Assembly: GCA_948146395.1 (NCBI GenBank)
Contig: OX411554.1
Coordinates: forward strand, 42,731,869-42,795,868
Source of the DNA: Fragum whitleyi
Lineage: Eukaryota > Mollusca > Bivalvia > Cardiida > Cardiidae
DNA length: 64,000 nucleotides
Direction of reading: 5' to 3'
Part shown: positions 58,201 to 64,000 of the stretch, piece after piece
Layout: each line of letters opens with the position of its first letter
Position numbering within the stretch: the first letter of the stretch is position 1
Position numbers and translations under genes: made by a program
The notes under the pieces: generated by a model
The model's database searches: none
What the model saw: the letters and a program-made list of their open reading frames with translations, nothing else
Told to the model about the DNA's origin: nothing

Positions 58201-61200
58201 ATTTTGCCCTAAATTTCTCGAAAGAGATGTAAAATAGGCACAAGTTATTTCTATATTTAAATAGATTTTCTAACTATTTCTTCAGAATATGTGTATATAA
58301 GTATCAAGAAGACATTGGAAAGTCATTGAATATGACAGGTTGCAAATCTTCTTATCGTAGACTGTCAGTGAAACATCAACAAATTTAAATGTATAAATGT
58401 TGAAATCTATTTCTTGAACACACAATATTTGAAAAGGACGTAAGCTATAAACATTTTTCTCTTGATTAAGAAGGGCAGTTGAACATTGTCTTTACAATGG
58501 CATTAATTGAAAGAGTACACTTGGATGACCAATGTGTCTTGTCAACTCTTTCATTGAAATCACGTCGTAGTTATGACATTTTTGTTGTTCATCGAGGACA
58601 TATTTTTCCGAAATCTCGATTGTGTAATTTTCGTAACCAGTTTGTCCGCTTATTTCATACAAATATTGAGAATAAGAAGCTTTGGCACAGGTGCCGATAA
58701 GAATTGTCAAATTTTAAATCAAAAGAAATTCTATTCTGGTTGATCCACGCTAAATTATCGCATATAAAGCTTAAATCACCATGGTTTACAAGTTTTTGAT
58801 CGCTTATTTTACACTGTACTGCTTTAAATCGTCACATAAAAAGATAATTTAAAGTAAACTCAAAATATGTATATATATATATATATTTCACATTTCATTA
58901 AATGTGCTGGAATTCTCCAAATAAGTTCACCATTCCACAGGTAGAGATGAATGAAAGGCAACCCTACCTAGAGATTCGATGACGTCTCTGGTAGTGGCTA
59001 TCAGAATTTAGTGATTTCAATTCCATCAAGCATAATTTCAGGCTACATTTTTTGGAAAATAAAAGTAAGGGAAAACCATTTAATTAGAATTTAATCCCCT
59101 TATTAATTATTCATAAATTGATTGAGCAAAAAGTACCTAAAACACAAAAATAAGAATAGTAAACAGATATAACCAACATCAGATATTCAATTTTGAATAG
59201 AACCCAAACAAATATTTGAATATATTCGAATATCCGAAACGCATATTGGAAATAAGAATTTTGCTATTTGTTCCCATCCCTAATTAAAACAAAACTTTGA
59301 CAACTCTTTTGACCCATTTTATAATGATTAACCGGATCTGGCCCACATTGCGCCAAAATACTCTATCACCATGAACCTGCATCCGTTTATTTATCTTATT
59401 AAAACATTAGAGTCAGAAGGAGATGTCTTTCAAAGATATATATATTTATAGGTCAATAAAATTTTTTAGCATTTTTTGGAAAGGGTCACCCATGAAACAT
59501 TCTAATAAAATTTCATTGAAATCAGCCCAGTGGTTCAAAAGGAGATATCATTCAAAGACTTTCGGCTCAATATAAGCCCCCCCCCCCCCCAAATATTTAT
59601 TGGCCAATCGAAAACCAAAAATGACATTCTGATAGAGTTTCATTGAAATAAGCCCAGTGGTTCGGGAGGAGATGTCTTTCAAAGATTTCGGGCTCTAATT
59701 AAGCCCAATCCTACCAAGCCCATATTCATGGGTCAATCAAAATTTCCCGAGAAATTTTTGAAAAGGGTCACCCAAGGAACATTCAGGTAAAGTTTCATTG
59801 AAATCTGCTCAGTGGTTCAAGAGGAGATGTCCTTTAAAGATTTCAGACTCAAAATAAGCCCCGCCCTGCCACGCCCATATTTATTGCCAAATCAAAATTT
59901 AGAGCAATTTTGGAAAAAGGTCACCCAAGGAACATTCTGGTAAAGTTTCATTGAAATCTACTCAGTAGTTCAGGAGGAAATGTCCTCCAGGATTTCAGGC
60001 TCAAAATAAGCTATGCCCATCATTATGGGCCAATCAAAATTTTGTGAACAAAAGGGTCACCATAGGAACATTCTAGTAAAGTTTCATTGAAATCGACGTA
60101 GTGGTTCAGGAGATGTCCTTCAAAAATTTTTGGGCTCTTATTAAGCCCTGCCCTGCAACGCCAATATTTATGTGCAAATCAGGATTTCTTGAACAATTTA
60201 AGTAAAGGGTCACCCAAGGAACATCCATGTCAAGTTTCAGTGAAATTGGCCAAATGGTTTATGAGGAGAAGTTTTTTTTAAAGATTTTAAAGTGAAAAAA
60301 AAGCCATGTCCTGCCACGCCCATATTTGGGAGTCAATAAAATTTTCTTGAAAAATTTAAGAAGAGGGTCACCCAAGTATCTTTTCTACCAAGTTTCATTC
60401 AAATTCGCTCATTGGTTTGCGAGGAGAAGATTTTGTTTAAAGAAAAAGTTTACGCAAGCACAGACAGACGCATGACAGACACTTCACCATGACAATAGCC
60501 TCCTGGCCTTCGGCCAAGGGAGCTTAAAAATGGACGAAAAAAGGGAGTTATGACATACCAAGGCTTTAATTCTTCTACTTCTAAATTCTTCACAACTAGC
60601 CCGCTGTCTGTGTTTCTCTAATGCCCAACTGCACCAAGCTCCAAAATATCTGTGAAATACAAAAAAAATATTTTTTTCAAACATAGTAAAACTTGTCCTC
60701 TATAACAAACAGCCATGAGAGATAATTCCTTGTCGTAAACATGCAGTTTTTTCTGACATCAACAAACAGGATATTTCGGATATAAGGGTCCATTTCTTAA
60801 CATGGGAGTTCCTACTGTAGATATAGATTACCTGTGATTCTTTTAAGAAATTTAAAAACAAGAGGTCCATTGGTCCTTAAGCGCTCACCTTAGGCATATA
60901 CTTGACAAAGGTGGCAAAATTCCAATTTTTCTAAAATTTGATCCCTTGACCCCATTTCGAATTTGACAGAGATTTGAAGTTGACAAACATTCTGACCAGT
61001 TTGCAAGACCTTTGAGCCAAAAATGTTGCCTCTGGAGTGATACACATGGTAAAAGCTGACAAATGATAATGGACAACAGATACCAGTTAGCACCCTATCA
61101 AAAAAGCTCACCTTGAGCACTCCATGCTCAGGTGAGTAAAAAAATAGAAATAATGATTTTTCACTTGTATCAATTGATAGCTATTATAGCTATAATAGAG

Positions 61201-63743
61201 TGTAGGATATATTTGAATATTTGGGGTTCAACTTCTGGAAAGAATTGAAGACTATTTAAAAGTTGATCCACAGAGGATCCAAGGGACTCATGTCAGCTGG
61301 TTTTGAGCGCCCTGACTACTAATTTATTTTTATCCCTTAACCCTTTCCTGCTTTACACAATTTTAGAACTGTCCAAATTCAAAGGTTTTGTAAATCATAT
61401 TTGAAAGTGGATTTAAATTGAAAAATAACCATTCAGTAGGGTAGAAAATAGTGTGGAAAAGAAGAAATTGCTTGTCAGAGAAATTTCTTCTTTTTCACAA
61501 TGTTTTCTCAATTTTAAAATCACACGCATGTTAAAATCAGGGATTAAACAGCAAAGGGTTAATTATTTTCTGATTTAAAAAGGAAAGTCAGACTGAACAT
61601 ACATGCACGCAGATCTTTGTCTATACCTCCTGCAAAAGCACGAATATTACAGGTTCAGCATGACAAGGTGAAAGGGAAGGCAAAATCAATTTGCTATTCA
61701 ATTGTTATCTAATATTCACACAAAATAATTCATGTAAAATGCAACCAGAAACAACATTAATCCCTCGTATTTTACTTAAAACCATATCTGGAGAAAATCT
61801 TGACTCATGCAAGCTGGGATTGAGAGGTTTTGGTTGAAAAATGACATTTCACTAATTAATCATACCTTTCAAGTAAAATCCTGTGATGAGTTTTCTTCAG
61901 TTTGTCAATCTTTCTGAACTCAGTCTGCCAGGCTTTAAAGCATGATGTCAGTAATTTCCTATTCAGTTTATATTTAAAGGATCTCTCTCTTGGGATAAGC
62001 TGTTGTTCCTCAGAAGTAATGTTAGACCATAAGTGTAGTATATGCTCTGTATGCTGCTTTTCTTGGGTCTGAAATATTGGTTTTAACTTATTTATTCTAC
62101 ATAAATTGGGAAAGAAGGTATAGTGACTTATACTGATCCCTCTTGAATCTACTTCCTGGAATTGTACCAGCTCTCAGGCTATATATGGGTCAATGAAACA
62201 ACCAAAATAGAAATCCTATCTCAAGAATCAAATTCTAGATCTAAGGCAGAAGCTCTACCTTTAGGCCATAGACACTTATTAAAGCTTAGCACATGAAGAA
62301 TTACAAGCTAGATATTGTGAAAAGTTTGACCCTGGGCAGACAGTGTAGGTTGCGCAGACTGACCAGAATCAAAGCTTTTTCAGTATTTATCAGATACTCT
62401 GAATTTAGAATGATCATTCTACCTTTGTTGTTAATAGATTTTCTACTTGCCGTCCCTCCTTGGTCTCTACTAGACCTTTTTCAGACATTTGTTTAGTTGG
62501 AGTTCCATTGATGTTCCTATTCACATAAAAAGTCAACTTTAATTAGTGTAACACAGAAAATGAGAAGAAAACATTTCAATGGCTCGGTGCGAAACAGTTG
62601 TAACTGCCTATAAACATATAGGCAGTTACAACTGTTTTGCGCTGAGCAATTGATTTATGCCCTCATAGAAGCAAGTCAATAGCATATTCTTTGTCACTCA
62701 ACAAAGGACAATAACTCACAAAATATGATGTGTATAGTTATAGTTCTTGTGCACTGCACTTCTCCTCAATGATATCTATTCACCTGTGAAGTTTCATGAT
62801 TCTAGCTGGCATACTTTTTGAGATATGCTCAAGACAAAAAATGGTCTAGGGATAGACCAACCGACTGACAAGTGAAAAGCAATATACCCCCTCTTCCTGA
62901 AGGGGGGGTGGGGGGGTGGGTGGCAGTGGCATTATTTCAAGTGTGAATAAAGAATTAATGACATTATATATGACATTATATGTAACATCAATCTTCATTC
63001 TTTTTTCCATAAAGAAACCCCGCATTCTTAGTTATTATTTGAACCATCTCATTAAGATCACTCGAATGAGTACCTGCAACAAAGGGCTTATATAAGATTT
63101 ATTGACATATATCTCTTTAAACCTTCACAAAAATCTCTCAATCCTTACCTCCGAGAATTATTTTTGATCATGAGAAAAAAAAAAAACCAGGATGGTCCCA
63201 TATCATTAACCTGAGTATGACACATTTTAACCCTTGTCATTCTGAATAAAAAATCTTTGTAGCATTATATTAAATCAAAGTGCTGAAAGCTCTGTTTTTC
63301 CTAATTGTGAGTCAGCATTTGATTTTGAAAATACATTTTTGATTTTTTTCTGATCAAAAAAGGAAAAACAGGGGGTATTGACTAAGATCAGACTGCACAT
63401 ATGTGCAGGCTGATCTTTGTCCATATCTCCTGCCAAAGCAGTAAAATTCCGGGATCAGCATGACTAGGGTAAATGACTTCCTTTTTTTCTAAAAATGTTT
63501 TAGGACTCACTGACAGACAATGATGACAGACTGTAGATGGACCAAAAGATATTACCTTGAGTACTTTGAGCTTAGGTGAACAAACAAAGAAAAACTTACC
63601 TTCTGTAGCCACAAAGGAAACAATGCTGTATACACATGCCTTGCATAATGTTGATTGGCTAGATGTTTCAGATGATTCTTCTGTTTTCTGGAGATTCTGT
63701 ATAGAATGAGGCTTAGTAGGGCTTTGTGCTGTATAACTTGATT
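39983..63743 (-). CDS. SFI1: SFI1-like centrin-binding repeat protein, 3' part (14 exons)
   Basis: Host gene read right to left, entering from beyond the right edge. Exons: 63600-63743, 61866-62068, 60559-60649, 56843-56960, 53204-53348, 52470-52560, 50397-50567, 49738-49951, 46819-46963, 45401-45629, 44801-44949, 43827-43962, 41023-41133 and 39983-40282. All have AG acceptors and GT donors, and every junction phase agrees, giving 2247 nt (748 residues plus stop). The product is basic, predicted helical, and studded with more than 20 tryptophans in (F/Y)xxW contexts such as FKAWQTEF, FQAWHTW, LYAWHEV, FTHWHSS, FKAWLLY, YTAWHNE and FISWRNL. That pattern defines SFI1 repeats, long alpha-helices that bind centrin at centrosomes and basal bodies. 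The C-terminus is a Ser/Thr/Pro-rich tail. Introns are full of mobile elements. The family call rests on the repeat pattern; another centrin-binding W-repeat protein is possible. Confidence 0.8.
40283..41022 (-). other. Intron of SFI1-like gene
   Basis: AT-rich. An inverted repeat at about 40771-40872 (TTGATGTGTCCATG / CATGGACACATCAA) is the only structure seen. Confidence 0.6.
41023..41133 (-). CDS. SFI1: SFI1-like gene, exon (YLLVWKTWHLEF)
   Basis: 37 codons, phase 0-0. Acceptor CTTTTTTCAG; the donor ATG|GTAACA is weaker than the others. Confidence 0.75.
41526..42825 (+). mobile_element. Helentron-like subfamily 2 with six 155-bp core repeats
   Basis: 5' end CAAGAGGCCCAAGAGGGCCT (hairpin) and CGCTCCACTGGC; 3' end CTGGCCTTCGGCCAGTGGAGCTAA, so CTCCACTGGC and GCCAGTGGAG are inverted sub-terminal segments. 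TCAATCCAAATTTCTTGAAC or a close variant starts at 41881, 42036, 42191, 42346, 42501 and 42656, exactly 155 bp apart. ACGC microsatellite before the 3' end. No transposase. Confidence 0.85.
43045..43105. repeat. Diverged hairpin related to 62583-62653
   Basis: GTGCAACACTATTGTAAGTG ... AACAAAAGTGTTGCAGTC, an imperfect hairpin. Confidence 0.45.
43827..43962 (-). CDS. SFI1: SFI1-like gene, exon (YTAWHNEVLA)
   Basis: Acceptor CTTTCACAG and donor ATG|GTATGT. Enters in phase 2 and ends in phase 0; two W motifs, YTAW and ARIW. Confidence 0.8.
44053..44226 (+). mobile_element. Helentron-like subfamily 1, 5'-truncated
   Basis: GAGTTATCCCCCTTGATAGC onward matches 24853-25060, including a short CGA tract and an AACAGCAGAGCCAA end (decayed). 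Confidence 0.7.
44336..44567 (+). mobile_element. MITE family A, TTAA-flanked
   Basis: TTAA at 44336-44339 and 44564-44567. The left TIR is mutated (CACTTGTCTTCCTGAA); the right is intact. Confidence 0.85.
44573..44676 (-). mobile_element. MITE family J fragment
   Basis: CTCTGGTTGACCTC ... ATTTGGTCCCTTTTTG and GATCACATAT match the left third of 8466-8734 in inverse orientation. Confidence 0.55.
44801..44949 (-). CDS. SFI1: SFI1-like gene, exon (ARQWVGYVAHRK)
   Basis: Acceptor TTTTCCAG. The donor TATG|GTCAGT was chosen because its phase 2 end matches the next exon and restores the repeat spacing. The frame stays open a little further (to 44764), so other donors are possible. Confidence 0.75.
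44985..45130 (+). repeat. Dispersed repeat family N fragment
   Basis: TTATGCCCCCCC ... ATCAACAAAGGGCAATATCT ... TGCACTTCTCCTCAATGAGA; shared with 47003-47100 and 62652-62935. Confidence 0.6.
45401..45629 (-). CDS. SFI1: SFI1-like gene, exon (FKAWLLYTRK)
   Basis: Acceptor TTCTTTAG and donor AAG|GTATGG. Three W motifs (FKAW, KYWY, LTHW). Length 229 bp, phase 2 to 0. Confidence 0.8.
45925..46151. mobile_element. MITE family B, TTAA-flanked
   Basis: TTAA at 45925-45928 and 46148-46151, same orientation as 10816; central hairpin GAAGAAATTGC / GCAATTTCTTC. Confidence 0.88.
46262..46312. mobile_element. MITE family B, left end only
   Basis: TTAACCCTTTCCTGTTTTAA followed by TTGGACCTGTCCAAATTC, then lost. 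Confidence 0.7.
46372..46513. mobile_element. Fold-back element family E, best copy
   Basis: GAGTTCAGGATCATAAAATG ... CCCCGCTTTGCATG, eight-base centre, then the inverted copy ending CATCCTGAACACAGTGC. About 65-bp imperfect arms. Confidence 0.8.
46555..46786 (+). mobile_element. MITE family A, TTAA-flanked
   Basis: TTAA at 46555-46558 and 46783-46786; TIRs TCCTTGTCATGCTGAA / ATAAGCATGACAAGGG. Confidence 0.87.
46819..46963 (-). CDS. SFI1: SFI1-like gene, exon (FLYWFNVAMARK)
   Basis: Acceptor TTATTTCAG and a strong donor ATC|GTAAGT; 145 bp, phase 1 to 2. Confidence 0.8.
47003..47110 (+). repeat. Dispersed repeat family N fragment
   Basis: TTTATGCCTCCAATAAAAGT, ATCAACAAAGGGCAATAACT. Confidence 0.6.
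47412..48445. mobile_element. 1.03-kb TIR element with many GTCCGAATTT motifs
   Basis: GGGAAAACCG at the left and CGGTTTTCCCC at the right, flanked by TAA (47409-47411 and 48446-48448). About nine copies of GTCCGAATTT or close variants occur in both orientations, clustered toward the ends. No transposase. A 3-bp TAA duplication and GGG start would suit a PIF/Harbinger-type element, but this is tentative. Confidence 0.65.
48809..49035 (-). mobile_element. SINE family S, degraded head
   Basis: GGATTTAACGCTGCTTTTAA ... CTGGTATTTCTCACACCAGT ... ATCGAGGATTGAACCC. Confidence 0.75.
49320..49737 (-). pseudogene. Tandem partial duplicates of an SFI1-like exon (147-bp unit)
   Basis: Three extra copies of the 3' half of the exon at 49738-49951 with its donor and about 20 bp of intron, at a 147-bp period (GTTGACC at 49434, 49581 and 49728). 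The middle copy (about 49441-49565) keeps the frame CLSTWRTELKALQ...FIKNWKIAAK and a GTAGGT donor. The copy next to the exon has an in-frame TGA, and the outermost is eroded. No acceptor is obvious in front of any copy. Confidence 0.88.
49738..49951 (-). CDS. SFI1: SFI1-like gene, exon with tandem partial duplicates
   Basis: Acceptor TTCTTACAG and donor AAAG|GTAGGT. W motifs LEKWKTA, LSTWRIEL and IENWKIAA. Its 3' half plus donor is repeated three more times downstream in the intron (49320-49737). Confidence 0.85.
50010..50090 (-). mobile_element. SINE family S fragment
   Basis: GAGTACCTATGGCTTCCTGT ... TCTCACACCAGCACAACTAC only. Confidence 0.5.
50397..50567 (-). CDS. SFI1: SFI1-like gene, exon (FTHWHSSYCRR)
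   Basis: 57 codons, phase 0-0, from acceptor TTTTGAACAG to donor TTG|GTAGGT. Three W motifs (FTHW, ARKW, GQWL). Lacks an internal ATG start. Confidence 0.8.
50869..51915 (+). mobile_element. Helentron-like subfamily 1 with seven ~151-bp core repeats
   Basis: CAAGAGCACCACAAGCGGGT and CGCTCGGCTGT at the 5' end; AACAGCCGAGCTAA at the 3' end. GAACTTGGTACCTACAG-type units start near 50934, 51086, 51238, 51389, 51541, 51687 and 51838. Rich in TGACCTTGA words. Confidence 0.82.
52120..52400 (-). mobile_element. SINE family S, near full length
   Basis: Body plus diverged tRNA-like head (GGGGATAGAACCATGACC ... TACCAACTGTGGTATGATGG). Confidence 0.78.
52470..52560 (-). CDS. SFI1: SFI1-like gene, exon (LYAWHEVAVW)
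   Basis: Acceptor TTTTAACAG and donor CTG|GTAAGT; 91 bp, phase 2 to 0. Confidence 0.78.
52598..52772. mobile_element. Palindromic MITE family D, TTAA-flanked on the left
   Basis: TTAAGATAGTGGACCCTTAA ... ATTATGGGTCCACTACCC; the centre CCTAATGAAAATCATTAGG is perfectly palindromic. Confidence 0.85.
53204..53348 (-). CDS. SFI1: SFI1-like gene, exon (FVTWKTSTERQ)
   Basis: Acceptor TAATTTCAG and donor AAG|GTATTT; 145 bp, phase 1 to 2, joining to give LSRSLYAWHEV. Confidence 0.78.
53540..53830 (+). repeat. Dispersed repeat family M
   Basis: TGACCTTGACATCTGTAG, AGTAATTGGCAAC and an ACAGACAG-rich end closing in GCAGGGGCATAAAA, as at 34299-34510. Confidence 0.55.
53890..54026 (-). pseudogene. Decayed duplicate of the SFI1-like FQAWHTW exon, copy 1
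   Basis: ATGCATACCAGCCCTGGAAG and TAATACCAAGTGTCCTTG match the 3' half of exon 56843-56960. Its downstream part was separated by the MITE B insertion at the TTAA at 54027. Confidence 0.75.
54027..56384. mobile_element. MITE family B interrupted by a Helentron-like element
   Basis: TTAA at 54027-54030 and 56381-56384. Left MITE part 54027-54114 and right part 56245-56384 join at AAAAA/TAAC to give a normal family B sequence. Confidence 0.9.
54115..56244 (+). mobile_element. Helentron-like subfamily 3 with tandem core, nested in MITE B
   Basis: Starts CAAGAGGGCCGTTGGCCC (hairpin) and CGCTCACCTGAG; ends TGAGCACGTTGTGCTCA, GGTGAGCTAA. The interior repeats a unit of about 160-170 bp containing AGTACTACCCCCTCCCC and TTCAAGTCTGTAGG(G/A)CT, at least ten times. 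ACGG-rich microsatellite near 56142-56195. No transposase. Confidence 0.87.
56385..56790 (-). pseudogene. Decayed duplicate of the FQAWHTW exon, copy 2, split by a palindrome
   Basis: GGTCAATCCTATCTCTAGCC and GTGCATACCAGGCCC, then after the insertion at 56452-56708 GATACCAAGTGTGCGGG, matching the exon and its downstream intron (AAGGCCATTGAAATC). Confidence 0.75.
56452..56708. mobile_element. Inverted-repeat element, ends AGGTGCGTTT
   Basis: AGGTGCGTTTCTTAGCTTAA at the left and AAAACGCACCT at the right; the interior is full of TTAAGA/TCTTAA words. It sits inside the duplicated exon copy. Confidence 0.65.
56843..56960 (-). CDS. SFI1: SFI1-like gene, exon (FQAWHTWAR) with duplicated relatives
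   Basis: Acceptor TTCCATAG and donor AGAG|GTAAGA; 118 bp, phase 0 to 1. Motifs YKQW, QDTW and FQAWHTW. Diverged copies of its 3' half lie at 53890-54026 and 56385-56790. Confidence 0.8.
57020..57092. repeat. Hairpin repeat family L
   Basis: GAGTGAACAACAAAAGTTAT and ATAACTTTTGTTATTCACTC form a long hairpin. Confidence 0.75.
57110..57734. other. Intron, nothing recognised
   Basis: AT-rich, poly-T near 57482. Confidence 0.5.
57740..57995 (-). mobile_element. SINE family S copy, degraded head
   Basis: GGTTTTAGGCAGCTTTCAAC ... GCTGCTATCCCACATAGC ... GTTGGGAAATGAACCCAG. Confidence 0.75.
58094..59282. mobile_element. Non-autonomous hAT-like element, 1.19 kb
   Basis: TIRs TAGGGATGGGAAC / GTTCCCATCCCTA with sub-terminal CGAATATTCG words. 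Flanking 8-mers ATTTAAAC (58086-58093) and ATTAAAAC (59283-59290) differ at one base, fitting an 8-bp hAT target duplication. No transposase frame was found. Confidence 0.82.
58869..58886. repeat. (TA)n microsatellite
   Basis: About nine TA units inside the hAT-like element. Confidence 0.9.
60559..60649 (-). CDS. SFI1: SFI1-like gene, exon (FGAWCSWALEKH)
   Basis: Acceptor TATTTCACAG and donor TTG|GTATGT; 91 bp, phase 2 to 0. Confidence 0.8.
60859..61138 (+). mobile_element. Helentron-like subfamily 3, short copy
   Basis: CAAGAGGTCCATTGGTCCTT and GCTCACCTTAGG; ends TGAGCACTCCATGCTCA, GGTGAGTAA. No tandem core. Confidence 0.78.
61337..61562. mobile_element. MITE family B, TTAA-flanked
   Basis: TTAA at 61337-61340 and 61559-61562; same orientation as 13074. 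Confidence 0.87.
61563..61672 (+). mobile_element. MITE family A, left-truncated, abutting MITE B
   Basis: TTTCTGATTTAAAAAGGAAA ... GGTTCAGCATGACAAGG; starts at the TTAA that ends the MITE B copy. Confidence 0.75.
61866..62068 (-). CDS. SFI1: SFI1-like gene, exon (FKAWQTEFRK)
   Basis: Acceptor AATATTTCAG and donor AAAG|GTATGA; 203 bp, phase 0 to 2; motifs HLWSNI and FKAWQTEF. Confidence 0.8.
62327..62425 (-). mobile_element. MITE family J, partial, inverted
   Basis: GACCCTGGGCAGACAG, GCGCAGACTGACCAGAATC and CTGAATTTAGAATGATCATT follow the order of the reverse complement of 8466-8734. Confidence 0.65.
62423..62536 (-). CDS. Possible additional or alternative SFI1-like exon, overlapping MITE J
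   Basis: 38 open codons in phase 0-0, from a pyrimidine-rich acceptor (CTAATTAAAG) to donor AAG|GTAGAA, encoding a W-less linker (TKQMSEKGLVETKEGRQ). The donor falls at the edge of a MITE family J copy (62327-62425), so it may be an exonised or chance frame. The main model omits it. Confidence 0.3.
62583..62653. repeat. Strong hairpin with 31-bp arms
   Basis: GAAACAGTTGTAACTGCCTA ... TAGGCAGTTACAACTGTTTT with a four-base loop (AACA); two mismatches in the outer stem. Confidence 0.85.
62654..62935 (+). repeat. Dispersed repeat family N, longest copy, G-rich end
   Basis: TTTATGCCCTCATAGAAGC ... CAACAAAGGACAATAACTC ... TATACCCCCTCTTCCTGAAG followed by G runs (62900-62922) with quadruplex potential. 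Confidence 0.6.
63227..63473 (+). mobile_element. MITE family A, near complete
   Basis: TTAACCCTTGTCATTCTGAA at the left and GGATCAGCATGACTAGGG at the right; the right TTAA is mutated to TAAA. Confidence 0.85.
63600..63743 (-). CDS. SFI1: SFI1-like gene, first exon in window
   Basis: Acceptor TTTTCCAG and a strong donor AAG|GTAAGT; 48 codons, phase 0-0, with HYARHVYTALFPLWLQK. Earlier exons lie beyond 64000. Confidence 0.8.
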
Positions 63744-64000
63744 CTGGAAAATGATATAGAGAATATCATGTTGGTGTCTTGAAATATCAATATCATCTAG
63801 TCAAGGTTGGGAGAACTTATAATGACGAGTCTAAGCCAAGTCATGATAATTTCATTCAAGACTATATAACATTGATATTTTAAGACACTATCATATTCTA
63901 TTTATCATGTACTCATTTTTAGTGCTTAATTTTAAGAAAATTTTAAAATAAAGGAAATTCCACATAATGATTCATCTGTTTTCTGAGTTTCTATATAAAA

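Larger units (their letters stand above)
58008..60528 (+). mobile_element. Helentron-like subfamily 2, interrupted by a hAT-like element
   Basis: AGAGGCCCAAAAGGGCCT and ACTCAACTAGC at the 5' end; CTGGCCTTCGGCCAAGGGAGCTTAA at the 3' end. The core repeats (AAAGTTTCATTGAAATC(A/T), GGTCACCCAAGGAACATTC) run from about 59450 to 60440 with varied spacing. Confidence 0.8.

Overview
This is a eukaryotic nuclear window, AT-rich and dominated by transposable elements. The repeat content suggests a marine mollusc, probably a bivalve: Helentron-like elements with tandem cores of about 150 bp and ACG-rich microsatellites resemble the bivalve 'pearl' group, and there are tRNA-headed SINEs and a DIRS retrotransposon. 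That placement is inference; no species-diagnostic gene was seen. There is no bacterial gene organisation. Most short open frames are chance or lie inside repeats and are not annotated.

Layout. (1) 1-2.55 kb: 3' part of a non-LTR retrotransposon with an open reverse transcriptase frame running in from the left edge. (2) 2.55-24.7 kb: gene-free DNA with a decayed second LINE (3.88-5.58 kb), SINE copies, TTAA-flanked MITEs, fold-back elements and tRNA-derived fragments. (3) 24.75-31 kb: a short Helentron-like element, then a dispersed repeat (family G) split by an apparently complete DIRS-type tyrosine-recombinase retrotransposon (25389-30492). The DIRS element has perfect 42-bp inverted termini, a gag-like ORF, an RT-RNase H-Dam-like ORF and an overlapping tyrosine recombinase ORF. 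Its 5' region holds an alternating array of seven conserved hairpins inside a candidate intron. A perfect 88-bp palindrome containing variant DIRS termini abuts its 3' end. (4) 31-39.9 kb: gene-free, with a diverged 545-bp tandem duplication, nested Helentron-like elements and more MITEs. (5) 39.98-63.74 kb, minus strand: the 3' portion of one multi-exon host gene. Its spliced exons encode a long run of tryptophan-centred (F/Y)xxW helical repeats typical of SFI1, the centrin-binding centrosome/basal-body protein. Fourteen exons join with matching phases to 748 codons plus a stop; the 5' end lies beyond the right edge.

The introns of the SFI1-like gene are loaded with nested mobile elements. 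Two of its exons have been partly duplicated in tandem inside introns. In one case a TTAA MITE entered the duplicated copy and a 2.1-kb Helentron-like element then entered the MITE, giving a readable relative chronology.

The observations most worth follow-up are the hairpin array in the DIRS intron, the perfect palindrome at the DIRS 3' junction, the three Helentron-like subfamilies whose terminal segments differ in sequence but keep complementarity, and the exon-fragment tandem duplications.
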